A DNA stretch of 64,000 nucleotides from Gammaproteobacteria bacterium (GCA_019654215.1 BPDI01000005.1:1-64000); one strand, 5' to 3'; shown: positions 44,200-55,676, counted from the stretch's first letter. Notes: generated by a model not told the origin, from the sequence alone. Translations and numbers: made by a program.

Positions 44200-45003
44200 T
44201 TAGTCTGCCATCAAAATAACACTAGACGCCTTAAACAGCGCACAGGCCTGATCACCTTTCTTTAGTTTTAGCGTGCTCGCACTTTGATTGGTAATGATGC
44301 TACACAGAGTTTTTCCATCGCCAAGATCTATAATAACTTCACTGTTAACTTTGCCTTTAACAACATTGCTGACTTTTCCAATAAGTTTATTTCGGGCACT
44401 GGTTGCTACGTCCAATTCTTTGCTGAGAATAATCCAGGAAGACTTAATCAGAGCTATAACATAGTTACCTTTTTTGAATTTCATTTTTTGTGAGCTGTCA
44501 TTAGTAATATGTGCCACAATCGATGCTGAGCCACTGATCTTAAGTACGACTTCGGTATTAACAGCACCGCGAACCACCTTTTCAATTAATCCTCTAAACT
44601 GATTTCTTGCACTAGACCGCAAAGCATTACTCCTTAGAAAATTGGCAAGATCACCCATCGAATGCAAACTGGTTCCCAGTCTGTCCACATAGGCAGCATG
44701 CTCATCTTCTAGTTCGATAAACCCTAGCAAGATGTCTCGGCCGAAATCGGTTAATTTCGTGCCACCCCCTTTGGCGCCCCCTTTAGATCTTGAAACTAGA
44801 GGCTTATCGGATAGATTATTCATCGCATCGATGCGGTCCCAGGCAGTTTTATAACTGATTCCAACCCGTTTTGCTGCGGCAGTTATGGATCCGCATTCTT
44901 CTATGGCTGCCAATAATTCGAACTGGGAATTAGAAAACGACTGCTGGTCAGCGTCCAGTAGGAACAAATTAGCTTTTAGGGTAGAAGCCTTCTTTCTGGG
45001 CAT
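44200..45003 (-). CDS. modE: Molybdenum-dependent transcriptional regulator ModE with two TOBE/Mop domains
   Basis: AAIEECGSITAAAKRVGISYKTAWDRIDAMNNLS; two tandem Mop modules (RNQFRGLIEKVVRGAVNTEVVLKI; RNKLIGKVSNVVKGKVNSEVIIDL). Confidence 0.95.
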   Translation of the reverse strand: MPRKKASTLKANLFLLDADQQSFSNSQFELLAAIEECGSITAAAKRVGISYKTAWDRIDAMNNLSDKPLVSRSKGGAKGGGTKLTDFGRDILLGFIELEDEHAAYVDRLGTSLHSMGDLANFLRSNALRSSARNQFRGLIEKVVRGAVNTEVVLKISGSASIVAHITNDSSQKMKFKKGNYVIALIKSSWIILSKELDVATSARNKLIGKVSNVVKGKVNSEVIIDLGDGKTLCSIITNQSASTLKLKKGDQACALFKASSVILMAD

Positions 45004-45154
45004 GAATCAATAGCTCTGTTACTTCCTGTCAAATTGTACCTCAGCGGCATGAATCACTCACCGTCACTTTTTTCGACGTAATAATTGACGGTTTAGCTGG
45101 CCAATGGCATAAGGGGGATAACTAAATCGACACAGGAATATCAGGAATAACAGA

Positions 45155-46073
45155 ATGAAGAATAACCTCTTGAAAGGTGGACTAATCGCAGTGCTGGCCG
45201 TTGTATTAGCGAGCATAGGACTTACCGCGGCTCAGCAGCGTCCAACCCTCACGCCGGAACAATTAGAACGGCTAACGATCAGGCCTATACCTGGAAAAGA
45301 AGGCATGTACCTCATGCCGGGTTTCGATGGTGGTTTATCAGGTGGCAATATCGCAATTCGGGTGACAGATGAAGGCGTAATTCTCGTCGACAACAAATAT
45401 TCTTATAGCTACGAAGATATAATCCGTCAGGTTGCCAGCATAACTGATCAACCAATTCTATATGTCTTAAACACTCATCATCATTTCGATCATGCCGGCG
45501 CTAATGCCTCTTTCATGCCTAGTGCACAGGTAATCGGTCATGAAAATGTAAGGGTGAATATGTTGCGAAACGTTGGGCCGAGTGCTTCTCCCGATGGCGC
45601 ACCGCGCATTACTTACAACGATAAAACGTCAGTACATCTTGGTGATGCTGAAATTGAGGCGTTTCATTTTGGTTGTGGTCATACCAATGGTGACTCGGCA
45701 ATTCTATTTACCGATCAACGTACGATTCATACCGGTGATTTATTTATTTGGGGAGAACGCATGGATGGTAGCACTCTCGCGCCATTTATTGATTACGGCA
45801 ATGGCGGCCTGCGCTAGTGACTGGGTGGCAACACTGGACCAGATTCTGGCATTAGATTTTGACACTGTCGTACCTGGCCATGGACCATTATTGAGGAAAG
45901 CAGAAATCAGGATTTTCCGGGATAAATTTGAGCGGATGATTTCGCGAATTCGTACTTTGATTAATTCTGGAACGAGTAGAGATGACATCACCAGTGACTT
46001 GGATATTTCAGATTTAAACTGGCCATTAGCACCGGATCGCATTCAAGCAATTTATGACGAGTTAACCCAATAA
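45155..46073 (+). CDS. Secreted MBL-fold metallo-hydrolase, frameshifted
   Basis: LNTHHHFDHAGAN (HxHxDH), HFGCGHTNGDS, DTVVPGHGPLL; ORFs 45155-45817 and 45573-46073 join near 45800. Confidence 0.9.
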
Positions 46074-46095
46074 GAAACACCAAGAAGTAGATGTT

Positions 46096-46461
46096 ATGAG
46101 AGTTAGAGTCTTATTTTTCATTGCGCTTGTTCTTCCTCAATGGATATTGGCACAAGCATCATTAAGACCCGATGTTCCCATTGCAATTGTCGGCGGTATG
46201 TTACTGGATGGTTATGAAACTGAACCCGTTCACGACTCGGTCGTTGTATTTGAAGATGGGATAATTACTGCTGTTGGTGAACGCTAATCGCCTTGTTTCT
46301 GCAAGCATACACATATGCATATCGATTTAATCGGCCCTGGCGAGTACGACGACTATTACGCCTTTCTCAATGAAATGGAAAGACTAGCGGAAGCAATGTC
46401 TATTGCATTGAAGCAGATGATGCGCGGCGGTGTCGTGACTGAGATCGGCCATGCGTTCTAG
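46096..46461 (+). pseudogene. Amidohydrolase remnant with internal deletion and truncated 3' end
   Basis: N-terminal VAIVGGMLLDGYETEPVHDSVVVFEDGIITAVGER then metal-site-like HMHIDLIGPGEYDDYYAFLNEMERLAEAMSIALKQMMRGGVVTEIGHAF and a stop. Confidence 0.6.
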
Positions 46462-46474
46462 TATTTTGAACTCA

Positions 46475-47828
46475 TTAGAGAAGTAGATGCCCGATTAACA
46501 CTGCGATCGGTAGCGAGATTAGCGTACGTAGTAAAAAGATTTGGGCTATGTCAAAAAATCCGAGAGGGATTTTCGATTTAATAATTAGCGCACCTACTTC
46601 AGACATATAGATCAGCTGAGTCACGGAAACAGTCGCGACGACGAAGCGAGTAAGTTCACTACTAATATTTACTCCCACCAAGGCAGGTAAATACATGTCG
46701 GTAAATCCAACCAGCATTAATGGCGCAGCTGTTTGAGCTTCATCTAATTGAAACAGATTAAGGATTGGTGCCACTGGTGCACCCAGCCAATCGAATACTG
46801 GTGTGTACTCCGCAAGAATCAATGCCGTGGTTCCTAAACCCATCACTACCGGAATAAGGGAGAGCCAGATCTCGGAAACGTTGCGCCCAATTCTTTGTAA
46901 AAGTTCGGTTGGGCTAGGCGCATTAGAAGCACGTTCCAGCGCCTGATTAATCGCGATTGGCAACAGTCTAACTCCTGGCTTTACAGATCGACTGTCGTCG
47001 TCGGCGGTGCCATCGATAAAGTTATCAGGAATATGCTTCAGCGGTGGCAATCGAGGAGTGACTAACGCAGCGACAAAACCAATCACAATAATGGAGAAGT
47101 AATAAGGAACAAATAGATGGCCGAGACCAATGTACTCTATAACCACCAGAGAGAAAGAAACCGATACCACCGAAAAGTTTGTGCAAATTACCGCAGCTTC
47201 TCGAGCAGTGTAGAAACCGCGTTCAAATTGTTGCGAAGTAATGAACACGCCGACAGGTCCTGAGCCCATCCAGGACGCCATGGCATCGATCGCAGAGCGC
47301 CCGGGCAGTCCAAACACTCGATAAAAAATGCGGCTCATCATCACACCAATAAATTCCATTAATCCGAAATCTACCAGCAGTGGTAGAAATATCGCGCCTA
47401 TTCCGAGATAGGTCATGGTGATAGGAATTAAATTACCCAGAGTAGTTCCGCTAGTGGCAACGCCGGTTAAGAATTCAGGGCCAATCTGAAAAATATAAGC
47501 GGTTGCTGCGATGGCGCCGAACAAACGCATGGTGAACCAGAAGGGATGGTAGGGTTAAGTGATCGGATAAATAGCTGAGTTTCTTTTTAGTACTGATGCT
47601 TATTGCGAACAACAGAGTCAGCAACACTGAACTTACAATAAATAAACCAGCGAGATGCACCAGTTGTGCTTGGAAATTGTTGATAAACAAATCGCCAAAC
47701 CAAGCCATGCCGATCGTGACTTGTCCATCAACAACCAGAGGCGTTAAGAAAAACAAAACCCCAACTGCGGATGGCAGAAGAAAAAGTAGCCATCGGTTTA
47801 AGGGAGGTTGTTGTGTAATTTTGCTCAA
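46475..47828 (-). CDS. YjiH-like / nucleoside-recognition (Gate) domain membrane protein, frameshifted
   Basis: Multi-TM; SMxSRIFYRVFGLPGRSAIDAMASWMGSGPVGVFITSQQFERGFYTAREAAVICTNFSVVS; ORFs 47475-47828 and 46475-47530. Confidence 0.82.
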
Positions 47829-47832
47829 CGAC

Positions 47833-48898
47833 TTATCTCATTAAAGCCAGGCAATCGAGAAGTTGTTCCATATCAGCATCGTCACCAATGGTTATGCGCA
47901 AGTGGTTTTCTAATCCTAGAGCCTGAGCTTGGTCGCGCAAGATGATTCCATGGTCGGAAAGATAGTCGAAAGTTTTTTTGCTATCTGCAAACTTCACCAA
48001 TAGAAAATTGGTTACGCTGGGATAAATTTTTTCGACAAATGGCAATTCATTTAATTTCTTTTTGACAGATTTTTTAGTGGATAATATTCGATCCCGCTGT
48101 GTTTCCATAAATGATACGCCTATATCACTGAGGGCGTTTAACGCGATGCGAGCACTTGGATCCGGAATAGGGTAGGGAGCGATAAGCTTTGATAGCAATT
48201 CGATAACATCAGGCTGCGCTAACACAAAACCGATGCGAACCGGGTGCGAGACTAAATGCCTTGGACAGGGTTCGTAATATAACGAGGTTTGGTACTTTGT
48301 TGATATCCAGGGCGAACGACTCATTCGGCGTAAACTCAATATAAGCCTCATCGATTACAACAAAGGCTTCATCTTTAAAATGATCGGCGATGGAAACGAC
48401 ATCGCTTCTTTTTAAAAGATTTCCGGTTGGGTTATTTGGATGGCAAAGGAAAACAAGTTTTGGGTTTTTCTTAATCGATTTAAAACTATTGAGATCTAGA
48501 CTAAATTCCGGCGCAATTAGCGGCACATTTTGAATCTCGACCTGGTGAGCCTCAGCAATAAACCCATACATCGCGTAAGTTGGAGGACTAATTACGATAC
48601 TGTCCTGTTTAGGTTCACAAAAAGCACGAATCAGTAAATCGATACCTTCATCGGCCCCTCGGGTGGTAAGAACATTGTCTGATTGGGTGTGTGCGTAGAG
48701 GCCATATTTTGTCACTAAATCGCCAGGCAAAAAATCTGGATAGCGTTGCCAGGTTTCTTTCTCGGGCATTTCATAGGCTGGGTAGGGAGATTCATTAGCA
48801 TTGAGATAACTGTTGCCAATGCCACCGATTCTGCGCGCCGATTGATAGGGGATGAGGTCCTTGATTTGCCGTGCCGCAAGTTTATCCGCTAAACTCAT
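47833..48898 (-). CDS. hisC: Histidinol-phosphate aminotransferase (class I/II), frameshifted
   Basis: GIGNSYLNANESPYP; FLCHPNNPTGNLL; VVIDEAYIEF; ILRTLSKAFSLA; ORFs 48209-48898 and 47833-48351. Confidence 0.88.
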
Positions 48899-49173
48899 TT
48901 TGCTCCTGATAAAGTCTTATTAACTACACTAGCAAGGCAAGCATAAGGGCTAAAGCTTGCTTAATCCATCCTCTATTTTGATTTCGATTGACTACACATG
49001 GAAATCACAGATTCTTGCCAGTAGGCTTCTAAATGGTGTTCTTATTGCCTGGTTTAGTAGCAAGAGTTCACCATGATCTATGAAGTTCCACTCCCTGTTT
49101 CGACGCTAGGTTGGCGAAGGACGCTTACCGGAACAGGTCGCTTTTCTCTTAAAGGAAGTGGTTTAATGACGAT

Positions 49174-49653
49174 ATGAGCGCAAAAATTTCACTTCTCAGA
49201 CTCCTAATAATAGTGCTGGCTGCCGCAGTACTAATCGGGCTTACGCTTCATACCAAAAACAATGTCGTGGCTCAGGAAGCATCGCCACCAATGGCTGTCG
49301 ATTTAGATGCTGTTGAATGGAGCCCACCTGGTGGTGGTAATGGCACGCCACTGGGTTTGCGGACTGCTCGCATGGGTGTGGATCCTATTAGTGGAGGTGT
49401 GACTTACTACGCGATGTTTCCTGCGGGCACACACTTCGATACCCACTGGCATACATATGATGAGCATGTCGTGGTAGTCAAAGGGCAGTTAAGCATCGTA
49501 CTAGGTGATACTAAGCACGACTTAAAGGTTGGCAGCTATGTACTTATTCCCGGAAAACTGAATCATGCTTGGGACATTCCAGCGGGTGGCAGTGAAGCCG
49601 TCATTCTGGTGAGCCGACGCGGTCCTGCCGACTTCCATTTCGTCGAAGAATAG
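49174..49653 (+). CDS. Cupin-domain secreted protein
   Basis: FPAGTHFDTHWHTYDEHVVVVKGQLSIVLGDTKHDLKVGSYVLIPGKLNHAWDIPAGG. Confidence 0.85.
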   Translation: MSAKISLLRLLIIVLAAAVLIGLTLHTKNNVVAQEASPPMAVDLDAVEWSPPGGGNGTPLGLRTARMGVDPISGGVTYYAMFPAGTHFDTHWHTYDEHVVVVKGQLSIVLGDTKHDLKVGSYVLIPGKLNHAWDIPAGGSEAVILVSRRGPADFHFVEE

Positions 49654-49870
49654 TGGACAAATAAAAGCATGATTTATCACTCTCTATGACACCTGGTTAT
49701 AAACTGTTGCTTATTGTTGTAAATTACAATTTGTTGCATCTAATCAATGGTTTACGCCGCTGCATACAGCACTCTCAACGGAATTGCTGTGGACTTTAGA
49801 AGTGAGGACCCTTAACATTTCATTCCTGTTTGGCTTAGCAAAATTTTTCGAAATTCCGGGGGTTCAGAGA

Positions 49871-51015
49871 ATGAATACACCGTTTAAAAACACAAAAGTA
49901 ACGTTGGGTTTGGCACTGGGGGCAGTGATTTCTACTTCTGTTCTAGCCCAATCTGGCAGCCTGCGCAGTGAATATTCCGACCTGGCGGATTTGTATAACG
50001 CCTTGGACGTGACTCAAGCAGGTATCTATGATGCCATGGCGACATCAATGCGAGTCCTGATTCTCAGGAAGGGCGCATGGAACTCAAGATGCATCTGGAC
50101 ATGATGGCAGAGGCTGATGGTCACGGTGGCCATGGTGGTATGGCGATGGAAATGCCTATGGATGGTCTCTTCGGCGAGTTAGAAACTGAAGCTCGAATTA
50201 TCCTGGGTGGCGGTTTGCGAGAATCCCATTCCGATAGTGATGCCAGTGAAGCATTTGGTAACTCTGAAGCGCTGACGGTTCATGCCGGCATGGTTTTGGC
50301 TCACGGCCGCAGTTTCGAAAAAGCCCTTTGGGACATATATGCTGACGAATCTACCAGCATTTACCAGAAGCAGTTAGCGACCAATGAAGCGATTCGCGAA
50401 TACCTTACTTCTGATGCACAGCACGCAGTTTCCACTTCGCCTAAGTCAGCAGAACTTTATCTCGATCATACTTATGCCAATGCGTTTCGCATGGGTTATC
50501 CAAAGTTAAGTGGATTGTTGTATTCAAACCAGTGGTTGCAACTTGCTTCATTAGAAGCAATTATCATTGGACAGGTTGATCCTCAGTTTGCGGGTCGTGT
50601 TCCTGTGACTTTGGAACGATACTGGAACAAGGTTGGTTCTGACACCGGTATGACTATGTTCCCGGCTCCTTCGGAAATGCCAAGCGCGCCGGCAATCACA
50701 CCCTCGCTTTACAGCCAGTCACCAATGGCAGCAGTGATTATTGATAATTTGAATATGCTTGAGTCAGCACTGGCTGATGTTATCGCTTATCCAAATTTGC
50801 AGGATCGTGAAACTATCATCGATCAGGTAGTTAATCAGTACACTTCTGATGACATGTATGTTGCAGAAACTATGGATTATTTGCTGAATGCATTACGTGG
50901 CGGGATCTTCAATCAGGGTGGCCCTGCAATTGGAGAACTGTCTCGTTCAGAACGTAACCGTACTCGTGATGCGATGAACATGAATCACGCGATGATCATG
51001 TCAGCGCCTCAGTAA
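49871..51015 (+). CDS. Hypothetical secreted protein with His/Met-rich segment, frameshifted
   Basis: MNTPFKNTKVTLGLALGAVISTSVLAQ signal; MELKMHLDMMAEADGHGGHGGMAMEMPMDG; ORFs 49784-50104 and 50077-51015. Confidence 0.65.
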
Positions 51016-51055
51016 TCCGCTTTAAAAGCGGAGATTTCTACAGCAACGCAGCAGA

Positions 51056-51090
51056 ACTAAAAAGCGACCACAAGGTGATCGTTTTTTATT
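51056..51090 (+). terminator. Possible intrinsic terminator
   Basis: GCGACCAC-AAG-GTGATCGT arms (one internal mismatch) followed by T6. Confidence 0.5.
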
Positions 51091-51154
51091 AACAAATTCT
51101 CGAATTTTGAGAAGTTTATTCTGCCGCTCTGGATTTGTTATGATTGTTTCATGC

Positions 51155-52855
51155 TCATAACAAATTTTCTTCCAACTGCTTCACCGCATAATCGCAAGCC
51201 CTAGCAGTAAAGGCCATATAAGAAATTGAGGGATTCTGACAGGCGGCGGAAGTCATGAAAGCACCGTCGGTAATAAACAGATTTGGTACATCGTGAGCTT
51301 GACACCATTTATTTAAAACGGAATTCGATGGATCATTACCCATTCTCGCGCTGCCCATTTCATGAATTCTGTTACCAGGCACGGTCAGATTTACCGGATT
51401 GGAATTGATGTCGGTACAACCTGCAGCTTCTAACATGGCGACAGCATCTTTGCGCGCTTCTTCCAACATTGTGTGTTCATTCTCACCGTAACTTACATCA
51501 AATAGTGCCTGCGGATTACCCCATTTATCAGTTTTGGTTGGATGTAGGGTTACGCGGTTATTGGGATTTGGCAATTGCTCGCCAAAGGCGCCGATGTTGA
51601 TTCGCCATGGCCCCGGAGCCTTATGAGCCTCTTTAAATGATTTGCCGATTCCTGCTAGTTGCCCGCCAGCATTACCTATCGGTGATGCGCCGCCCTGATA
51701 ACCAAAGCCACGGGTATAGGGTTTATCATTCTCGGTAATGTTGGCATAACGTGGAATGTAGATGCCACCGGAAGGGCGCCTGCCGAAAACTTTTAAATTA
51801 TCGAAGCCATGCATAATGCCGTTGGCTCCGGCACCGCTAATGTGGTCCATTAAGTTGCGACCAATTTGATCGGAAGTGTTAGCGAGGCCGTTTGGAAATG
51901 CTTCTGACTTTGACTGCAAAAGAATCATTGCCGAAGCTATTGCAGAAGCGTTTAAGTAAACCAATCGTGATGTGTAGGTGCGATGCTCATTAGTTTTTGC
52001 ATCGACTATGCGTACTCCACTAACTCTATTCGTTGCTGGATCGTAATCAAGAGATTGCACGATAGCGTTATGCACGATGGTCATGTTGCCGGTGCGTTCT
52101 GCCGCTGGGAGAGTTGCGTGTAAAGATGAAAAGTAAGCTTTGAAAGAACAACCAAAGTGGCAACGGTTTTGTGATTGGCAATTAGTTCTACCTAATGCTC
52201 TCTGTTCTTCAGTAACCTGGGTAATGTGAGCAATTCTTGCAGCAATGACATTACGTCCCGGGAATGCAGTTTCTATTTTAGACTTAAAAGATTTTTCTGC
52301 ATCGGTTAATTCGAATGCTGGTTGATAAACTCCGTCGGGAAGTTGTTCTAAGCCATCGTTGTTTCCGGCAATACCGGCGAACTCTTCCACATAGTCATAC
52401 CAGGGCTTGATTTCGTCATAGCGGACGGGCCAATCGATAGCCACGCCTTCTTCTTTATTGGCGGCAAAGTCCTGTGGTCCCATGCGGTAGGATTGTCGAC
52501 TCCACATGATGGATCGACCCGCAGTGTGGTAGCCACGCAACCAATCGTATTGAGTTCCTTCCACTGTTTCATAGGGATGTTCGTCATCCTTCACCCAGAA
52601 ATGCTTATTGGATTCTTTTACGGCATAGGCGACGCCGGGATATTGTCGGAAATAATGCTTTTCTATTTCATCTTCAGATATGCGATCGAGATTTTTTTCC
52701 TGCCAGGGACGAAGCTGATCAACGTAATCCCGCTCCGGTTTTATTTCGGGTCCCCGTTCTAATACAAGCACCTTCAGACCGCGTTCGCATAATTCTTTAG
52801 CGCTCCAACCACCACTCATGCCAGAGCCAACTACGATTGCATCAAAATCTGTCAA
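51155..52855 (-). CDS. GMC-family FAD oxidoreductase (gluconate/sorbitol dehydrogenase large-subunit-like)
   Basis: DAIVVGSGMSGGWSAKELCERGLKVLVLERG; AGRSIMWSRQSYRM; NRIHEMGSARMGNDPSNSVLNKWCQAHDVPNLFITDGAFMTSAACQNPSISYMAF. Confidence 0.93.
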   Translation of the reverse strand: MTDFDAIVVGSGMSGGWSAKELCERGLKVLVLERGPEIKPERDYVDQLRPWQEKNLDRISEDEIEKHYFRQYPGVAYAVKESNKHFWVKDDEHPYETVEGTQYDWLRGYHTAGRSIMWSRQSYRMGPQDFAANKEEGVAIDWPVRYDEIKPWYDYVEEFAGIAGNNDGLEQLPDGVYQPAFELTDAEKSFKSKIETAFPGRNVIAARIAHITQVTEEQRALGRTNCQSQNRCHFGCSFKAYFSSLHATLPAAERTGNMTIVHNAIVQSLDYDPATNRVSGVRIVDAKTNEHRTYTSRLVYLNASAIASAMILLQSKSEAFPNGLANTSDQIGRNLMDHISGAGANGIMHGFDNLKVFGRRPSGGIYIPRYANITENDKPYTRGFGYQGGASPIGNAGGQLAGIGKSFKEAHKAPGPWRINIGAFGEQLPNPNNRVTLHPTKTDKWGNPQALFDVSYGENEHTMLEEARKDAVAMLEAAGCTDINSNPVNLTVPGNRIHEMGSARMGNDPSNSVLNKWCQAHDVPNLFITDGAFMTSAACQNPSISYMAFTARACDYAVKQLEENLL

Positions 52856-52883
52856 AACTGATTCTCCTGTTGTGTGCTTATTC

Positions 52884-53402
52884 TTATATTTCTACACTGG
52901 AATCCCAACGACCTGGAACTGCTACCCATTCCTGTTCCTGCAGGCGGCCCTCTTCCGATGCGAAGTAAGCTTGAGTAATGAGTCCTTTCCAGGAGCGATA
53001 GGCACTGTATTGAGAATTACGCCCATCGAATGCCCGGGCATCGAGAGAGGCTAAGCGAGATTCCGCAGTTGTTTCGTCAAGTTCTACAAAGTCTCTACCG
53101 AGTTTCATGCTTAGATCGCGAAGGTTTCGATGTTGATTACGCTGAGTATCAGCATTGGCCCACTCAGCCATTAAGCCATCGAGAAAACCGGGTACGTTTA
53201 CATCCAAGGCGCCAGGTGTATCGGTGCGGGGAATGATTAGATCACTAACTCGAGATACTAGTTGTAGTTCTTCATCGGAGAAAAAGCGCATGACTCCAGC
53301 ACTTGATGGAACGATCTGCACTGCACCGCTGCAGGCGGAGAGCAGGGAAGCACCACCAATGGAAACGATCATGCCTTGTAATATGTCACGACGGGTATGC
53401 AT
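52884..53402 (-). CDS. Gluconate 2-dehydrogenase subunit 3-family protein
   Basis: HTRRDILQGMIVSIGGASLLSAC leader; FFSDEELQLVSRVSDLIIPRTDTPGALDVNVPGFLDGLMAEWAN; next to GMC gene. Confidence 0.88.
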   Translation of the reverse strand: MHTRRDILQGMIVSIGGASLLSACSGAVQIVPSSAGVMRFFSDEELQLVSRVSDLIIPRTDTPGALDVNVPGFLDGLMAEWANADTQRNQHRNLRDLSMKLGRDFVELDETTAESRLASLDARAFDGRNSQYSAYRSWKGLITQAYFASEEGRLQEQEWVAVPGRWDSSVEI

Positions 53403-53785
53403 AGTTTTTCTCGTCAATATTTATAACAGACCGTAAGCATATGAGAAATCAGATGATCTGAACAGAGACTACGTGACAAGAAAAACTAACTAGCGATATA
53501 GCGCTTCATGCTGGAGCGGACGAGGTTGGAATTTCTGCGAAGCAGAAACGTGAAAATGAATAGACAAGCCACCTAATCCAGAAGGCAACACATTTCTATG
53601 AAAAAGCTTCATGATAGAACTCTTTTAGTCTTTTGAAGAAAGGCCAAAAGTGGAGATCTGTATTAATCAGAAAAGAATTTCTAACCAAATAAAAAGGCCG
53701 ATAAGAATAAATCATACCAACCTTTGAACTTCTGTGACTTAAGCACAAATCTTGCAGATTTGTGCCCATCTGTGTGACGCTCTTT

Positions 53786-53815
53786 GCAAATAGGTTTCTT
53801 AAGAAACCTATTTGC
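53786..53815. repeat. Perfect 30-bp palindrome downstream of monooxygenase copy C
   Basis: GCAAATAGGTTTC-TTAA-GAAACCTATTTGC. Confidence 0.85.
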
Positions 53816-53850
53816 GTATCGCTAGTGAGTTTTTGCTGTGCAGGGACTCT

Positions 53851-55200
53851 TTAATCTTGGCCTGCTAGTGAACGCTGCTCACTTTCACGGCGCTCAGCAA
53901 CTAGCTTTTCATAACCCTCTTGATCGAGATGGGTGATTGCTAACCACGCGTGAGTCATTTCATCACCAGTGCGGCTGCCACCATATACCCACTGATCAGG
54001 ATCCGGATTGTTAGGATTATCGGCAGTGTTGTCGTACCACTGCTTCAATACTAGAACTGCTCCTGCTGGAATCAATGGAGCAACATCTGGCTCATAGATA
54101 TGGCTGTGATGCCAAGTCGCACTCCAGTTTGAAACTTGGCTGATCGCTTCTGTACGTCCAGTTTCCGGATAGAAGATTTCCAGCGAGGCCGCATTCATTC
54201 GAAGGTGGCCATGAGGCTGGAAGCTATCAAGACGAATAGGGTGATCGAATGAATGAAAACCCTGAGTCATTTGATAACCGTTAGGAGGAATCACTAGGTC
54301 ATCCTGCTCTTCGATTCGATAAAGAGCGAGGTCTTGCTTGTAGATATTTCCGCCGTCTTCATAACCTTCGTCGTGGAACCAAAGGCCAATCTCAACAACG
54401 TTATCTTCAATCATCTCGCCTTGTGCAGTTGCACCAACACCCCCTGGATACATGTGGATGCTCCATTGGATTTGTGCGCCGGCTGGAATGGTTCGGCAAA
54501 CACCTTCAGGAACCATTTCGCCCCATTTACCCATTGCGTATTCGGTCAGCATGCCTTCCCTTTGTAATTCACCTTCTTCGTCTTCCATCCATACAGAAGA
54601 GTTGGCGTGGTGAACAACAGCAGCGGCATCACCTCGAGGCTTTACTTGAACCGCCTTAATACAGCGATCTGCAATAATACCTGGATCAACAAACTCATTG
54701 CTCCACAGGTCATTGCCGCTTGCAGGAATATCGTAGGAGGTAGAAGGAACGATTAAATCTGGCTGGCCTAACTGCGCAGCAAAGTTCCACTCTCTTGGAT
54801 CTCTTAACTGATAAGGAGGAGGTGAACTATCTGGTTCACCTAATGGCGCACCTTGCTCAACCCAGGCAACTATCTGCTCGATCTCTTGCTGCTCCAAGCG
54901 CCAGTCACCGATTAAATTCTGAATGCCAATGCCTTCGTCATAAGCATATGGAGGCATTTCTTTGTTCGCTACTTTATAGGAAATCAAAGGTGCCCAAGGA
55001 CGAACCTGGTCATAGGTTTCGAATTGCATAGGTCCAATACCACCTTCCTGATGACATACGACGCAATTCTCATTGATGATTTGCCCGATCTGATCATTGT
55101 AAGTCAGTTCATGAGCTTCATCTTGAGCATGAGCCTGAATACCTAGTAGGGCGATTATTAAAACAAAAAGACTGCTAGCAATTCTTCCAATAGCTCTCAT
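53851..55200 (-). CDS. Secreted cytochrome c + copper type II ascorbate-dependent (PHM-like) monooxygenase protein, copy C
   Basis: CVVCHQEGGIGPMQF; VVHHANSSVW; IHMYPGGVGATAQGE; QPHGHLRMNAASLEIFYPETGRTE; WYDNTADNPNNPDPDQWVYGGSRTGDEMTHAW. Confidence 0.88.
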   Translation of the reverse strand: MRAIGRIASSLFVLIIALLGIQAHAQDEAHELTYNDQIGQIINENCVVCHQEGGIGPMQFETYDQVRPWAPLISYKVANKEMPPYAYDEGIGIQNLIGDWRLEQQEIEQIVAWVEQGAPLGEPDSSPPPYQLRDPREWNFAAQLGQPDLIVPSTSYDIPASGNDLWSNEFVDPGIIADRCIKAVQVKPRGDAAAVVHHANSSVWMEDEEGELQREGMLTEYAMGKWGEMVPEGVCRTIPAGAQIQWSIHMYPGGVGATAQGEMIEDNVVEIGLWFHDEGYEDGGNIYKQDLALYRIEEQDDLVIPPNGYQMTQGFHSFDHPIRLDSFQPHGHLRMNAASLEIFYPETGRTEAISQVSNWSATWHHSHIYEPDVAPLIPAGAVLVLKQWYDNTADNPNNPDPDQWVYGGSRTGDEMTHAWLAITHLDQEGYEKLVAERRESEQRSLAGQD

Positions 55201-55568
55201 ATTTTTCTCCTTTGCCGTTCTGGCTGGGCCCCAGATCCTGGAGCAGTCTTACTGTGGGTTTCGCAGCAGGGATGCGTTTTTCAAACAAGGTTTAAGTTTA
55301 CCTTTTTAAATTGTAGGTAAAAAGAGGGGCCGGTGCCATCAATACACCTCATTTTAGGCGCTAAGGTATAAAAAAGGCCGTGAGAATTGGCTCTCCGTGA
55401 GTTTTACAAAATGTATTAGTGTTATCCTAAATGTAATTGCGTCGGAATTACATTTGGATACTCAAAGCTGGGAGCATCTGAGGTTAAGGGGGGGCTCTTT
55501 TCTCCTGCCCTAGGAACAGGAGGAAAAGCGGACATCTGTGAGATAGAAAGAAGCGCATAACCAAAGAA

Positions 55569-55600
55569 AAAGGCTGGGAGATCGAAATCTGCCAGCCTTT
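55569..55600 (-). terminator. Intrinsic terminator of copy B
   Basis: Minus strand AAAGGCTGG-C-AGAT-TTCG-ATCT-C-CCAGCCTTT followed by TTCTTT; UUCG tetraloop. Confidence 0.75.
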
Positions 55601-55676
55601 CACCTTTATGTTCTTCGCGCATTTCTGTTCTAGAAATGCGCTCGTTCTGAAGAAAACCTATTGTGCATCCCTGTGA

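Noticed and set aside
53743-53815. Hairpin pair as a minimal CRISPR array
   Set aside because: The two inverted repeats differ in sequence and there is no repeat-spacer periodicity or cas gene.
54334-54659. Plus-strand ORFs overlapping the monooxygenase array (also 55661-56351, 57379-57984)
   Set aside because: They are mirror frames of highly conserved coding DNA; their similarity to each other simply reflects the triplicated sense genes.
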